A stretch of 64,000 bases of DNA. Source: Adineta ricciae. Taxonomy: Eukaryota; Rotifera; Eurotatoria; Adinetida; Adinetidae. How positions within the stretch are numbered: the stretch's first letter is position 1; each line of letters opens with the position of its first letter. The notes beneath the pieces were generated by a model. That model saw nothing but the letters and a program-made list of their open reading frames with translations. It was not told where the DNA came from and did not search any database. This document shows, piece by piece, positions 46,260-57,685 of the stretch. A program made the position numbers and the translations under genes. The DNA lies in contig CAJNOJ010000124.1 of NCBI GenBank assembly GCA_905250025.1, forward strand, positions 1-64,000, in the 5' to 3' direction.

Positions 46260-47830
46260 ATGAATTTCCTTTAGATAATTATTATTATAACCATTCAAAA
46301 TAAACAATCTGCGCGAGTTGAGATAATAGAAAGAAAATGATTTATTTCAACTGAATTTTCTTTTATATTCAGAATACGTTGAAGTACATTATGAGTTCTC
46401 ATCATAAGTGTAAATTATTCATATCAGTGTGGATATGGATGAGGATAATTTTTACCGACATTTACTCTCCCTCTCGGTAAACCATCCCAAACTTTGCTTT
46501 TTCATATGTTAGAACAAGATTAAGCCGTTGAAATTCAAAGGGCTTGATGGCCTAGATCAGTATGTTCAGTTATCATCTAAACTACACACATCGACAGAAT
46601 TCTACCATGTTTATGTTATAGATTATGAACGATACGTTTTACTATTAAAAGATACTCGTATTTTACGAAAACAACAAACTTTCTGGAATGACGATAAAAA
46701 AAAGATCAAGATTAAAATCTGATTGTTCTCTTTTTCTTGAAATCATCATGAATTTTCTAGATAACTACTAATTAAGTAATGAATCTAATAAATTTCAAAT
46801 AGTCTCTTTTTCATTTGAATTCATTTTTACAGCATGAATATTAATTGCACGCTCAGAAAATATCTCACCATTTTCTTCACATAAGCATAGATTTATGTCA
46901 AAATACCCTTATCAGCATTTGCGTTTCACGTTTATATTGCTATTGCATAAGCATGTTTCCAAACGTGAGGAGTAGTCCAGGTCATTTTAAGAAAGCCCAC
47001 GAATGTACTCAATAATATGAAAATAAATTCGTTCACCGTTGTACCAAGTCTTGTCACATAGTAATCAATAATTGGTATAGATTTTAGTTGTAAAGCAAAG
47101 AATTCTTTCACGCCCTTTCAAAGAAAATTGATTAAAAATTCAAAACCACTCCAAAATGAAGAACTCTGATTCGGAGCCTTTTTTCGCTCTATTCATGAGA
47201 ACCTCTTCCAAAGTTTATGACATTCGCTCGTTATTATTATATTTGATTATGAATGTCATAATTATCTAGTTTCAATTGATACAATTCAGAACAAAAATGA
47301 GGCAGTTAGGTAAGTATCATCATGGCATGCATGTTAGTATAAGGTAAGGACACAGGAAACTTTTCCATTTTGTTCTGCCTGCTGCTCTGATCAACTCGTC
47401 CCGTTGAATGGATAAGACAGAGTTAAAACTGAAAACATTTCTTATCGGCAGGACAAAACGTATGTCCTATTGTATGCTCAACTCTGATGTAAATCTCAAC
47501 GAAGGTCTAAAATAAAAAAAAGGATCCACGTCCATTCTCACATTCTACGTTTATTATCTATTTAGATGTGTTTTTGTTTTTTGTTCAATTAGTACCTGTT
47601 ATTAATTAAGATTAAGATGACTTAAAGTTGAAACGAGTTTTAGTGAGCAACTGTCTGTTTCCTTTTTGTACCATATCAACTACAAAATATTAACGTTATA
47701 ATGAGAGTTTCAACTCGATATATATATATAGTAGAAATTGTATAATCCACATATATTTGTGCATGTAATCAAATATTAGATTTTTATTCTTGTATTGAAA
47801 GTTTCTGCTTTGGATACATAATATAGTACA
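46260..47830. other. Intergenic, AT-rich, no supported gene
   Basis: Short frames only (for example 46528-46722 plus, 64 codons; a minus-strand open stretch near 46.95-47.05 kb). None shows a known motif or codon bias. TATATATA at about 47720. Confidence 0.4.
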
Positions 47831-48036
47831 TCAACCCATGCATTGATTTGAATTCATGAAAATTGAGCAAAATGCTACAATCAATGTTTGTATGAAACGT
47901 GTGTTTATACGTTTCTTAGTTTTTAATAAAAAAATTATATTCGCAACTTTAAGAAAAAGAGAGAATAAACTTTGCTCAATTGCAGCGAATGGTGTGTAAA
48001 TAAAAGGTTCTTCAGCTGATAGTATGTGTGATTCAG

Positions 48037-51000
48037 TCATGACACGTTCATCACATGTGTCAAAAANACTATTTCAATGAGGACAGATGACACTGTTGAG
48101 AATCCTGGAACAGAAACAGTGAGAGTGAAGTTATAGATTCCATATGGAAGTGTGTTTGGAGGGATATAGAGTTCGGTGTATTTTGTGTTGACGGCTGAAT
48201 TAGATGGCATAGTATGTGTGCATGATGTGTTTGAACAGGTTTTGATTGTCCATAGAGTTTTCATGACGAATGGTTGATCACAATTGAAGTCGATAAGCGA
48301 AATGATGGAGATATGATGACTTCGACGATACTGAATTGGTGATGTTATGGATGATGCGCTGGGAGTAAGTATGACATTTGGAGTGGAACAACCTAGAATG
48401 CATTATTTCTTTCATATCTTCTAGAATAGGAAAGCAGTTACCTTGATTTGATACCGGCGATATAGTTGACGTCGTCGTAGTTGTAGGAATTGTGCTTGTT
48501 AGAGTTAACAATATTCTGGTAGTAGTTGGATAGGTAGGCGTGAACGTATCTGTGGCATTTGATAGCGTGGGCGGTGTTGTATGTGTCGATGACGACATTG
48601 AGATTGATCTCGATGAAGATTCTGATATGGATGTGGTGCTAGTCGATTCCGATGTCGTTGATGAGGCGGATGTGGACGTGGTTGTAGACGTGGGGCTAGT
48701 GGACGTGGTTGTAGACGTGGGGCTAGTGGGCGTGGTTGTAGATGTGGGACTAGTGGACGTGGTTGTAGACGTGGGGCTAGTGGACGTGGTTGTAGACGTG
48801 GGGCTAGTGGACGTGGTTGTAGACGTAGAGCTAGTGGACGTCGATGTGGTGGATATTGATGCGACTTGTGCTAACAAAGATTCATACAGATAAATCACTG
48901 TTTGGACCTGATATTCTTTCGTAAAAAATAGCGTGTGTTTATTATAGCAACAGTTGGATAGTTATAGCAATCGAAAAGAGATCAGCAAGATTTACTTTGC
49001 TACGCTAATAATAATCAATATATGGATGAAAAAGATTTCCTGTACTTATTATTGGAAAATATAGATTATACTTGTATGCATCTAATAGTCAATTAAATTT
49101 TGATACTCACTGCATGAAGCGTTTGTGAAAAGGAATTTTTGAACGCGATCATTTCCGGAATCTACCACATATATATTTCCAAAGGTATCGAAAGCCATCT
49201 TTTGTGCATAAGACAATTGACTGCCACCGTAGCATCCAATTATGCATTGAAAACCGTTTGAGCTCGATCTGACTATCCGTTCGTTATCACGATCCATAAT
49301 AAATAAATAATTGTCAGCATCAAGCGTAATGCCAGTAGGAGTATCCAGTATGACTGTGATATTTAGGGAAGTATTTCCTGCAACTGTTACGCCATTAGAT
49401 TGGCCCAGTTCAAACAATTGAATTCGGTCGTTCTGAGAATCAGCCACATATAATACGAAGTCATCGTTCACGAAGATTCCGCGTGGGCCAGATAATCGAT
49501 CCAAAGAAGAGCCATTAGCACCGTTGACATTTCCGGCCACTACTGTGGCTATCACTGTGCTATCACCTAACCATTTTTTGACAACATTATTTTGAGTAGA
49601 AAGTGAACAGTATAGCGTGTCACTTGTGTCAATAAACAGGCCAGAACAATATGAATTAATAGCCATAACAGGAGTACTACTGTTTGTATTCATTATATAT
49701 CTGTTAACGTAGCCATTCGACATACCATTATCAATATAAATATTGCCATCGTTTGCAACGAATATGGAGCTCACATTGAACGAAATACCTGAGATTGTGC
49801 GTGTTGGATTAATACTGTTGTTAAACCATACTTGAATTCGATCATTGTCTTTATCAACGACATAAATTGAGCCATTGGTATCAATAAATATATCTGATGG
49901 GTAGCTACCAACTATACTTCGATTGGCAAACGTACTTCCATTTACACTCCAAGTGGCATTAGAACATAATTTCGGTTGGTTATATGATTTCACTAAAACA
50001 GTAGAAAGTAGAAGGTCATGCCTTGCGAAAACTCATGTAAGTTTGTCTAACAGTACAAAAGACTGATCTTTTCGTTTGGATTTCGCATGATATTGCGATC
50101 GATATATGAACTTTCCATACTCACTCCTTTTTCATATCATTCGTCATCCTGAATAGACTTAATGTCTTGGAGGCGTCGACATGTTTCGGAGATTGTTGTT
50201 AGCTTTCAACAGTTCTTACCTCCAGTGTTATTCAATAAAGTGTATTTCAAAATACGACTTGTGCCCCATTCATTAGCGTATAGATTCCCGTGACTATCGA
50301 AAGCCAGATTCCACGGACCTTTAAGCTGGTTACTTGCCGTGCCTTGCACAAGAGTGCATCCAACGATGCATCGAAAACCATTTGGTCCTGATCCAACTAT
50401 TCGATTATACGAGTAATCCGTTACGAATACATAGCTGTCAGCGTCCAATATGACAGCATTAGGACCTTGAAGTATAATTGTCACATTTATTGACGAACTT
50501 CCTGCAACTGTTATTCCATTAGATTGGCCAGGTTGAAAAAGTTGAATTCTATTATTTGCATAATCAGCTACATACAAATCAAAATCAGTGGTAACAAAAA
50601 TTCCACCGGGATTGTTAAGCTGATTCAATCCAAATCCACTTGATCCATTCCCAGCAATCGTTGTTATTGTTGATGCATTGTTACCCAACCACTTCTTCAC
50701 AATTCGATGGACAAGATAAAGTGAACAATACAAAGTGTTATTGATATCAATGAACAGACCATAACATCCTGAACTAGTAGACATCACAAGACTACTACCA
50801 TTTGAATTCTGTGACCATCTACGAGTTTGATTATTCGTATTATAATCACTAATGTACATGTCACCACTTGTTGTTACAAAGATGGACATAGGTTTGCTCA
50901 TCTCGCCATAGATTGTTCTTGATGGATTTATACTGTTGTTGAACCAAATAAGAGTTCGATTGTTTGTTTGATCAACAACATAGACTGTGTCATTCGTATC

Positions 51001-51233
51001 AACGAAAAGACTACGAGGATTGGCGCCGACCAGAGATGAATTTGCAAAAAGTATCGCATTTGGATTCCACACTGCATAAGCATCCAGTTTTGGTTGATTA
51101 TACGAAACATCTAAATAATTCAGATAGTTTTATACTAAACTATATCTCGATGATGGACACTGCTCAGTGACTTACTTGATGCTTCTGCAACACTCAACAA
51201 GATCAACCAGAAGAACAAATCACCAACCGACAT
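48037..51233 (-). CDS. Secreted NHL-NHL-mucin-REJ protein, 3' end missing
   Basis: Exons 51233-51176 (signal peptide MSVGDLFFWLILLSVAEAS), 51110-50220 (first NHL propeller, about 297 residues), 49992-49111 (second NHL propeller, about 294 residues), 48870-48442 (Ser/Thr/Pro linker) and 48392-48037 (REJ start: SPIQYRRSHHISIISLIDF, ELYIPPNTLPYGIYNFTL). Phases agree at each border. The propeller exons both open with SYNQPKL, so one arose by exon duplication. The mucin-like linker has 27 bp DNA repeats. The REJ part breaks off near the single N at 48067; GPS, membrane and PLAT parts seen in the sister gene are absent. Probably a surface adhesion receptor, cut either in the genome or in the assembly. 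Confidence 0.75.
48660..48860 (-). repeat. 27 bp coding minisatellite (TTTSTSPTS units)
   Basis: About six tandem copies of GTGGTTGTAGACGTGGGGCT plus AGTGGAC (plus-strand reading), each coding nine residues of a Ser/Thr/Pro-rich stretch on the minus strand. Such arrays change length easily. The sister gene at 29.3 kb has only a 39 bp linker here. Confidence 0.85.
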
Positions 51234-51499
51234 CTTTCTTATTGATATACCAGGAAGAAATGAAATGAAATTAAACTGACAGTTCACTCTTTCTCTCTTT
51301 CTCTATGGCGTCAATAAACACTTTCTGTGTAAACATATCACTGGAAGCTATTCAACATTGCACATAGAGAAATCTCGGACAGCAACATCTCTCTTATTTC
51401 TTTGATAAATAAATCGCATTCAAATATTGATTCATAATAGGAGTTGATTGAAAAAGAAACTTTTTCTGAGTATACACAAAATTCTCCGACAGAAAACAA

Positions 51500-51733
51500 T
51501 TAAAAATTACATTTAAACAAAGAAGCAGTTGTATTCTGACTGAGCAAATCACGAACAATATGTGTATGGATGAAATCCATTCCAAAAGTGTTGACGTCAA
51601 TGGAACTGTTTGGAGAAGCATTGCTTCCTGGAGAAAAAATACGAAACGAGGGATATGCAGATAAATTTAGAGGCATGACAAGAAAAATGAAGACTAGAGA
51701 AACAGAAACACATAGAACAAGCTGAGGTTTCAT
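51500..51733 (-). CDS. Small secreted peptide, unknown
   Basis: 77 residues with a clear signal peptide (MKPQLVLCVSVSLVFIFLVM), then a short Asn/Ser-rich mature part (IFSPGSNASPNSS, FGMDFIHTHIV) and a single Cys near the end. Not recognised; it lacks obvious dibasic sites, so a classical neuropeptide precursor is unlikely. It lies 267 bases upstream of the NHL-REJ gene on the same strand. Confidence 0.45.
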   Translation of the reverse strand: MKPQLVLCVSVSLVFIFLVMPLNLSAYPSFRIFSPGSNASPNSSIDVNTFGMDFIHTHIVRDLLSQNTTASLFKCNF

Positions 51734-52634
51734 TTATTTAACCTTTTTTTTGTTTTCTCTTTGAACGTAGAAGAATCATTGCCATTATCGAGTCAAATTA
51801 TATGTTTGCATCCCATTGTCACTAGTAATTTTCAGCAGAACTTCTCGTCTTATCAGGATCTAAAAGTATATGTGAACAAACATGTACTTGTTGCAAAAAT
51901 TGCCAATAGTTTCACATTCAATGCGACGGGTTTAGCAATCAATATTTGCATTCGTAATATCTGAATTCTCTTTAACAAACTTGATCATACCCATGTACTT
52001 TAGATTTCATCTACAGTCTTGAGCATTGTGTAAAACATTATGAAGAGCCGTAATTTAGGTCTATTTATAGACGAGAAACCATTTCTAGAATATCATCATG
52101 GTACTTTTCCTAAAAGAAGGTATCTATTATGCCAAAGTTGGAAAGCTTTCAATAGACATGTGTATTAAAAACCAGTTCAAATTTATGTGGAAGCGTACGT
52201 GCTATTGTTAAATGTAAACTAAAAAATCACATATACACCAGCACATTATGTTTGTATCTACGACCCTATCTTTCCATGCATGATAAATAACTGACGTCAG
52301 ACTGCATCTCAACAACTACTTATTCGCCGCTATAAGAATTATTCTCAATTCAACTGTAGCATGTGCTGGTGTATCTCTTTTAAAAGCATTCACTTATGAA
52401 CAAGCAGGTGCAAAGTAGAGTCACGTTTACAGTTTAGAATCAATTCTTTTTTTGCTCAGGAAATTGAATGTACATCTATTAATAATGGTACTTTAAAGAA
52501 AAAGCTCAGGAGTTTATTAAGTTGATAAAAATGCTTATTTGAAATGAATTGAAATTGAGTGTTTAAAGATTTTACAATCGATTATTTGCTTGAGAAATTA
52601 GGAGAACTGTCAAAACTGATTTTCATTCTTATGG
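51734..52634. other. Intergenic, nothing recognised
   Basis: AT-rich; only short frames with no motif. Confidence 0.4.
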
Positions 52635-53806
52635 TTAATATAAGCCACCAAAAAAAGTTAATTCAAATAAGTAAGTTTGAAATGTCGACCATCGTTCAAT
52701 CGAAATTAGTACGTGATTTGTTGCGATGGGTCTCGTGTTAGTATTGAAAGTTTTCACTGGAAATGTAGTAAAGCTACTGACGTTTGAAAACGAGAACGCT
52801 TGACCGAAACAGGTCCCATTTTCATCAGTATATACACTAATTGTTTTGGGATCATGTGTTTGATCGCCATATACTGTTAATTGTAAGGAATTCAGTAGAT
52901 AGGTATCATTAAAAGTTAAAAATAAATAATCCAACACATTGTAACTGCCAAGTCTGTTCCAGTAAGTATAAATATCACCATCGAAACCTCGCCACCATTC
53001 TACGCCGGAAGTGTTGAGCGATTCATCAACGTAGGAGAATACACTCGGAAGCGTTCCAGTCATGACAGGAATTGTCACGACAGTCATAGCTAAAAGGAAA
53101 TATGAATCAGAGGATGTGAAAAGGTACACGGTGTGATAAACATACGTGTACATGTTTTGTTTTTCCGTGAGCAAACAAGATTAAGATCATTACGACATTG
53201 ACTGCTTGTATTGCATGGTTTTCCAGCAAGTAATTGTGGTACACACGTTTTATTTTTCCAAAATTGTTGCAATGGACATTGACATTGACCACATTGACAA
53301 GTCAAATTTAACTGTTGATTACACCAATTATTAGCTTGACATGTCGTTGTTGAATTGACGTAGATTTGATTGATACAATTACCTTGATTATCATAGTACG
53401 TGCCAGATGGACACTGACATGTGCCGTTTGTACATACAAGATATCGGTCAGGATAACAATAACTGCATGATTTGTTGTAAGCAGACGAAACATTAATTCC
53501 GTTGTAGTTAACTGCGCCAACAAGACGAGTAGTCGATGGCGAACTAACGATGGAACCAGTAGTAACGGCGCTTTCAAAAAGTTCGCACATAGGTGTATCA
53601 TAAACAAACGTCCGACATTGAGGATTTTGATTGCACAATATGCCGCAGTTAAAATAACTGTTAATTGATGAATATGTGGCTAACAATTCAACTGAATTAG
53701 CCGGGATAAAATCGAAGCCACTTCGATATAGATCTATACGCGATCGTACATCAGTACATACGGCATGAAAATATGTCAAAAGAGATATGTACTGAATATA
53801 GCGCAT
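52635..53806 (-). CDS. Secreted PAN/Cys-rich/discoidin-like protein
   Basis: Exons 53806-53146 and 53089-52635, intron 56 bp (GTATGT...TTTTAG); 371 residues. Signal peptide, PAN/apple-like region (about 25-100: NCGILC, QCRTFVYD, MCELF), then repeated Cys motifs of the EB/EGF type (CTNGTCQCPSGTYYD, CQCGQCQCPLQQFW, CNTSSQCRNDLNLVCS), and a C-terminal about 150-residue domain (WWRGFDGDIYTYW, FNDTYLLNSLQLTVYG) with the look of an F5/8C-like jelly roll. An extracellular binding role is inferred; all parts are common in secreted adhesion proteins. Confidence 0.72.
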
Positions 53807-54178
53807 GATGTGTTGTTTTCAGTTAATCAGAGTGTAGAGCTGCGATTCAAAAAGAAAAATAAGATTGAATATGAAAGACTGTCAACACAATGCTATTCTC
53901 CAAGTCTTTATATACTGAGAAATATCATGATATCGTTCTGTTGAATTGTATTCAAGTGTTTAATAGATGTGTGTTATTTCATCTAGCGTTTTGAAGCTTT
54001 TATGCACTTTGTATGTTGCACGCAGTCTATACTCGAGTCGTAATTGAGCGCTTTTTACTTTTTAGGATTTTCTTTTTAAAGAACGCTGCCTCGTCTATAC
54101 GCCTGAGTGTATGAATTTCCGCATGGTACATCTTCACAGTGAAAAAGGACATTGCTGTCGTCTGAAAACTATGAAGTT
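53807..54178. other. Intergenic, upstream of the PAN/discoidin gene
   Basis: No frame supported; AT-rich, likely holding the promoter of the minus gene starting at 53806. Confidence 0.4.
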
Positions 54179-55500
54179 CTAATTAGTTGAAAGAAAAATA
54201 TGGTCAGATGAGTAGACTTTTTGTTTCATAGTTATAACTCGTTGGTAGACAGAAAGAGCTTCATCAAGTTCGGCTTGATTGAGCAAATCGTGTCCAATAT
54301 TTGTAAGAACCGAACTTAATTGAACACTATTCGATGAATAATAATCTTCAAATAATCTTAAAGCTCGATTGAATAAGTTACTAGCTTCTTCATATTTTCT
54401 CTGCCTTTTCAGCAGAATTCCCATTTTGTTAAGTGTAGACGTTATACTCGGAATATATGGTGGATAAAATTCTTCTAATATTCTCAATGATTCTTGATAG
54501 CAATATGATACCGTATCATACTTCGGTGTTCCACAAAGATATCCTTCAGCAACTTCATAATGCATAGGCGGATAAGAATCTTTATAGATTGACCTTATGC
54601 GCTCCTCATTAGACGAAATATTTCCATATTTATCCTGATTGACCAAGAAGCTATTAAGATTATTTAAACTGTCAGTAATCGGTGTATGATCTGAAGAATA
54701 GAACTTGCTTCGAATTTCTAATGCTTTCTCATGGCATTCATAAGATTCGTCAAGTTTTCCTTCTAGTCTCAAAATATTACTAATACTGTGCAGTACCATG
54801 GCTGAATCTTTGACACGTGGTGGATCGGGTCTCATCACACGATCATAGTCTCAATCGTAATACATTCGAACTTCCTTCCATTGACATTTCCAGTAAAGAA
54901 TTGTACCAATCGATTCTGCAACCCACGCTAGACCTTCGCTCGATCCCATTGACGCATATCGAACAAAAATTCACCGAATAATTAGATTCGAAGTGTCGCG
55001 ATTATCTCATCGACGACGTGTATCCTGAATGCATTTCTGCGTGATTAATAATCCATCGTCGACTGTCGCTAATTGTACGTATTGAAATCGAAAAGAGTGT
55101 CTTGTCGTTCGTTCGAGTAATTGACGTTACTTTCAATTTTCAAGAGAACATTAGTTCGTTTCTGAGGATACATCTGACTTGCAAACAGAACTCCTTTATA
55201 TAATAAGAGTTTACCTTGATAATTGGAGAACTTTTTCAATTCGTTTCGACTCAGCTTCATCGATTGATAAACAAGACACTGGGGTTGCTCATGTTGAGCG
55301 TTTAAATCTTCAATCATGAAGACCAGCAAGGAACTATCGTAGCTGGTAGAGTTCATCGATATTTTGCTCTCGTAATGCATTTTCGAAGACTGTTTGAATT
55401 GTTGTTTAGCTCGGTGATCACGTTGGAAGTACCAAAGGAGTTCGTAAAACAAATAAATACAGAGAAAATCATTGGCGTTTTTCGTTAAGTTTCTTTTCAT
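54179..55500 (-). pseudogene. ADP-ribosyltransferase-like plus TPR gene relic
   Basis: The 5' part (55500-55069) reads LVFMIEDLNAQHE, then LVYQSMKLSRNELKKFSNYQ and GKLLLYKGVLFAS, resembling the ART fold start of bdelloid and animal mono-ADP-ribosyltransferases (VYRGQ-M...E, LISFNSFLSTS). Here the YRG core is YQS, so catalysis is unlikely. After a stretch of broken frames (55068-54839), 54838-54179 encodes about four kinesin-light-chain-type TPR motifs (LRLEGKLDESYECHEKALEI, KRQRKYEEASNLFNRALRL). ART-TPR fusions are abundant in bdelloids. The gap between parts, the altered core and an open end indicate decay. Confidence 0.6.
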
Positions 55501-56118
55501 TGCAAGCTTTGGATCATAAAAAATCTATTTGGAACTGTGCTCGTCACTTAAATCGAGTTTTTCTTTAATTGATGATCGACTTGGTTGAAAACTGGAATAT
55601 TTGATAAAATCTCGGAAATAAATTCATGAAAAACAATAAGAAATATTTTCTTTCTCTCCTCATTAGATTGCACTGAGTTTATACGTGAATCGACGGTTTA
55701 GTGAGAGATAATTGAATGATTCGATCGTTCTTTTAGATCACCGATTTCACTATCGTGAGAACAGAGACAAATCATGATCGTGCCTTCGTCGTCGTTGCCA
55801 GAGAGCTGCTCCATTATCTTAAGGGTGAGAAAAATTTGTTGTAAATACCTAAGTTTTATAGCCAAAACAACGTAAAGTTTGAAGAAAGCAAGAAGTATTC
55901 TTAGCCACGATGCACTTTTGTTCGTTCTTATGAATGTTATTCTTCCTTCTAACATTTACTAAACAATATCTACTAAGTTATTTTAGAGTGAGAATGCAGA
56001 AGGAAGCGATTGCTTTTATTCTCTACCCTTATCCTCACACCTTCAAGTATTCTATACGTGTTGAAATCTTATTGAATAATATTTATTTGAAACACTTTAT
56101 ACTCAGCATTAAACAACA
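55501..56118. other. Intergenic, no supported gene
   Basis: A minus frame at 55955-55698 (85 codons) has no recognisable motif and may be a remnant of the ART gene's first exon; I cannot support it. Confidence 0.35.
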
Positions 56119-57115
56119 TCAATACAATCGAAGGACTATGTTATCAACATCACCATCATTAGTCGTGCCATTCACACGAGTCATTGTAACTGAAACTTTA
56201 AAAGAACGAGCACCAACAGGTACCTGTCCAGTAGCTTTTCGATAGAGTAGAGACGTTATACCGGCCCGATCTGCAGCTAAGACTGGACCAAGTGCTGTAG
56301 TATTACCTACAGTTTGATTTGCTTGATTGACAAATGTCAAAGATACTTGAGCATTGTCGTCTTGATCCATATAACCACCGATCCACGCCGAAAGGTCGAA
56401 CGCCATTGTTTGATTATCAAGTTGAGCAGGAGTAATTGCTGTTGTCATATCAATAACTTGCCACATCGTAGTTACCGCCGATGTTTGTCCATAAAAATGG
56501 CACCTTCCACGGTTGCTGAACAAAACAAAAGGAAACATTTTGGAATTTTGACTTTTTCATTACCTCGGTCCTGGATCCGTTGTTTTTTGATTTGCTACCG
56601 AATTATTATATGTCACCTGTGTAACTGTCCCACTATAATTCCAATCTGTTGGATGTAAGACATTATTCATCGTATTACATGGGCCGGTTTCTCCATCGCC
56701 ATTAACAACCCAATTGCTTTCAGATTCTACAGGAATAAGCAGAAAAAATCTTTAGAATTCATTTTTCGCTTGTACCTGGTGGAGTTCGCATTCCAGTCGA
56801 GACAATCATTGTAATACTATTTATATCAGACACCATAGTACCATTAAAGCCGTATAAAACACCAAACAGAGCACATTCCAGAGTGACTTGATTGAAACGA
56901 GCTGCTTGGCATTGAAATACTGCTAAACAGTTTATTCGACAATTGAAAATATCCGAGACGACGTTTTTACTAAATGGTAAGCATGTTGTGGTAGCACAAT
57001 GAAATTGTGTACCGTTGACAATAGATATATCTACAGCTCGTATGTCCTGTGAAATTGTTCGTTTCACCAAGAGGAAAACGACCAACAGAAGCAATTTTCT
57101 TGCCGACATTTGCAC
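56119..57115 (-). CDS. Secreted protein with PAN-like head and bacterial-like C-terminal domain
   Basis: Exons 57115-56776, 56726-56564 and 56515-56119; introns about 49 bp; 299 residues. Signal peptide (ARKLLLLVVFLLVKRTISQ), a Cys-containing PAN-like head (CRINCLAVFQCQAARFN), then about 185 residues starting NWVVNGDGETG and ending GTTNDGDVDNIVLRLY, with FDLSAWIGGYMDQDDNAQV and LGPVLAADRAGITSLL in between. From memory this pattern (VNGDFE, LSGWLGGY, GPV-AADR, NDGYADNLSL) is typical of secreted bacterial proteins. Intron borders cut through it, so it has been domesticated. Function unknown; a carbohydrate-binding jelly roll is possible. Confidence 0.68.
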
Positions 57116-57685
57116 GTTCAGTTCTAAAATGAATGAAGCATATTCTTCATGAGAAACGAGCTTTCATTAGTTATATGCAAATAATTTATGCACGCTCTCT
57201 ATATTGGTATGATTTTCAGATGTTTATTGTGATATTTTTAGGTAGTGTATTCCCTAGAAAATCGTACAGGTATGTACCAAGAGGCGAATTATTGTAAAAA
57301 TGGAACGAATTGCAAGCGAAACTCAACAAAGGATTTTTCAAAACAGCCAAAACTTCAAGGGAAAATATCAATTTGCTTAAAATGAATTGCTCTGTATATT
57401 CCGCTTTCTATTTTTATATAATCGACTTGTCGATGAGCAACTTGACGACAACGGTAAAGCAGAGTGCAAGCAACTAGTTCACATAAACTAGCGAGCTGCA
57501 GTTGCTGTTTTTTAATCAAAGGAATAGCGAAAAGCTTTTTTCTTTGTGACAGAATGGAGAAGATTACAGACTATTATTGCTCGTCTTTATTAGTACATTT
57601 TAATGTGTAAATAAATTCCCAGGTTTTCTCATCCTTTTCATGGTGTGATAACAGTGTTTAATCTATTAATATTGACAAAAAAAGA
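57116..57685. other. Intergenic, nothing recognised
   Basis: AT-rich spacer between the secreted-protein gene start and the 3' end of the peptidase gene. Confidence 0.4.

Noticed and set aside
48540-48893. Plus-strand Val/Asp-rich frame
   Set aside because: It is the antisense reading of the Ser/Thr/Pro minisatellite exon.
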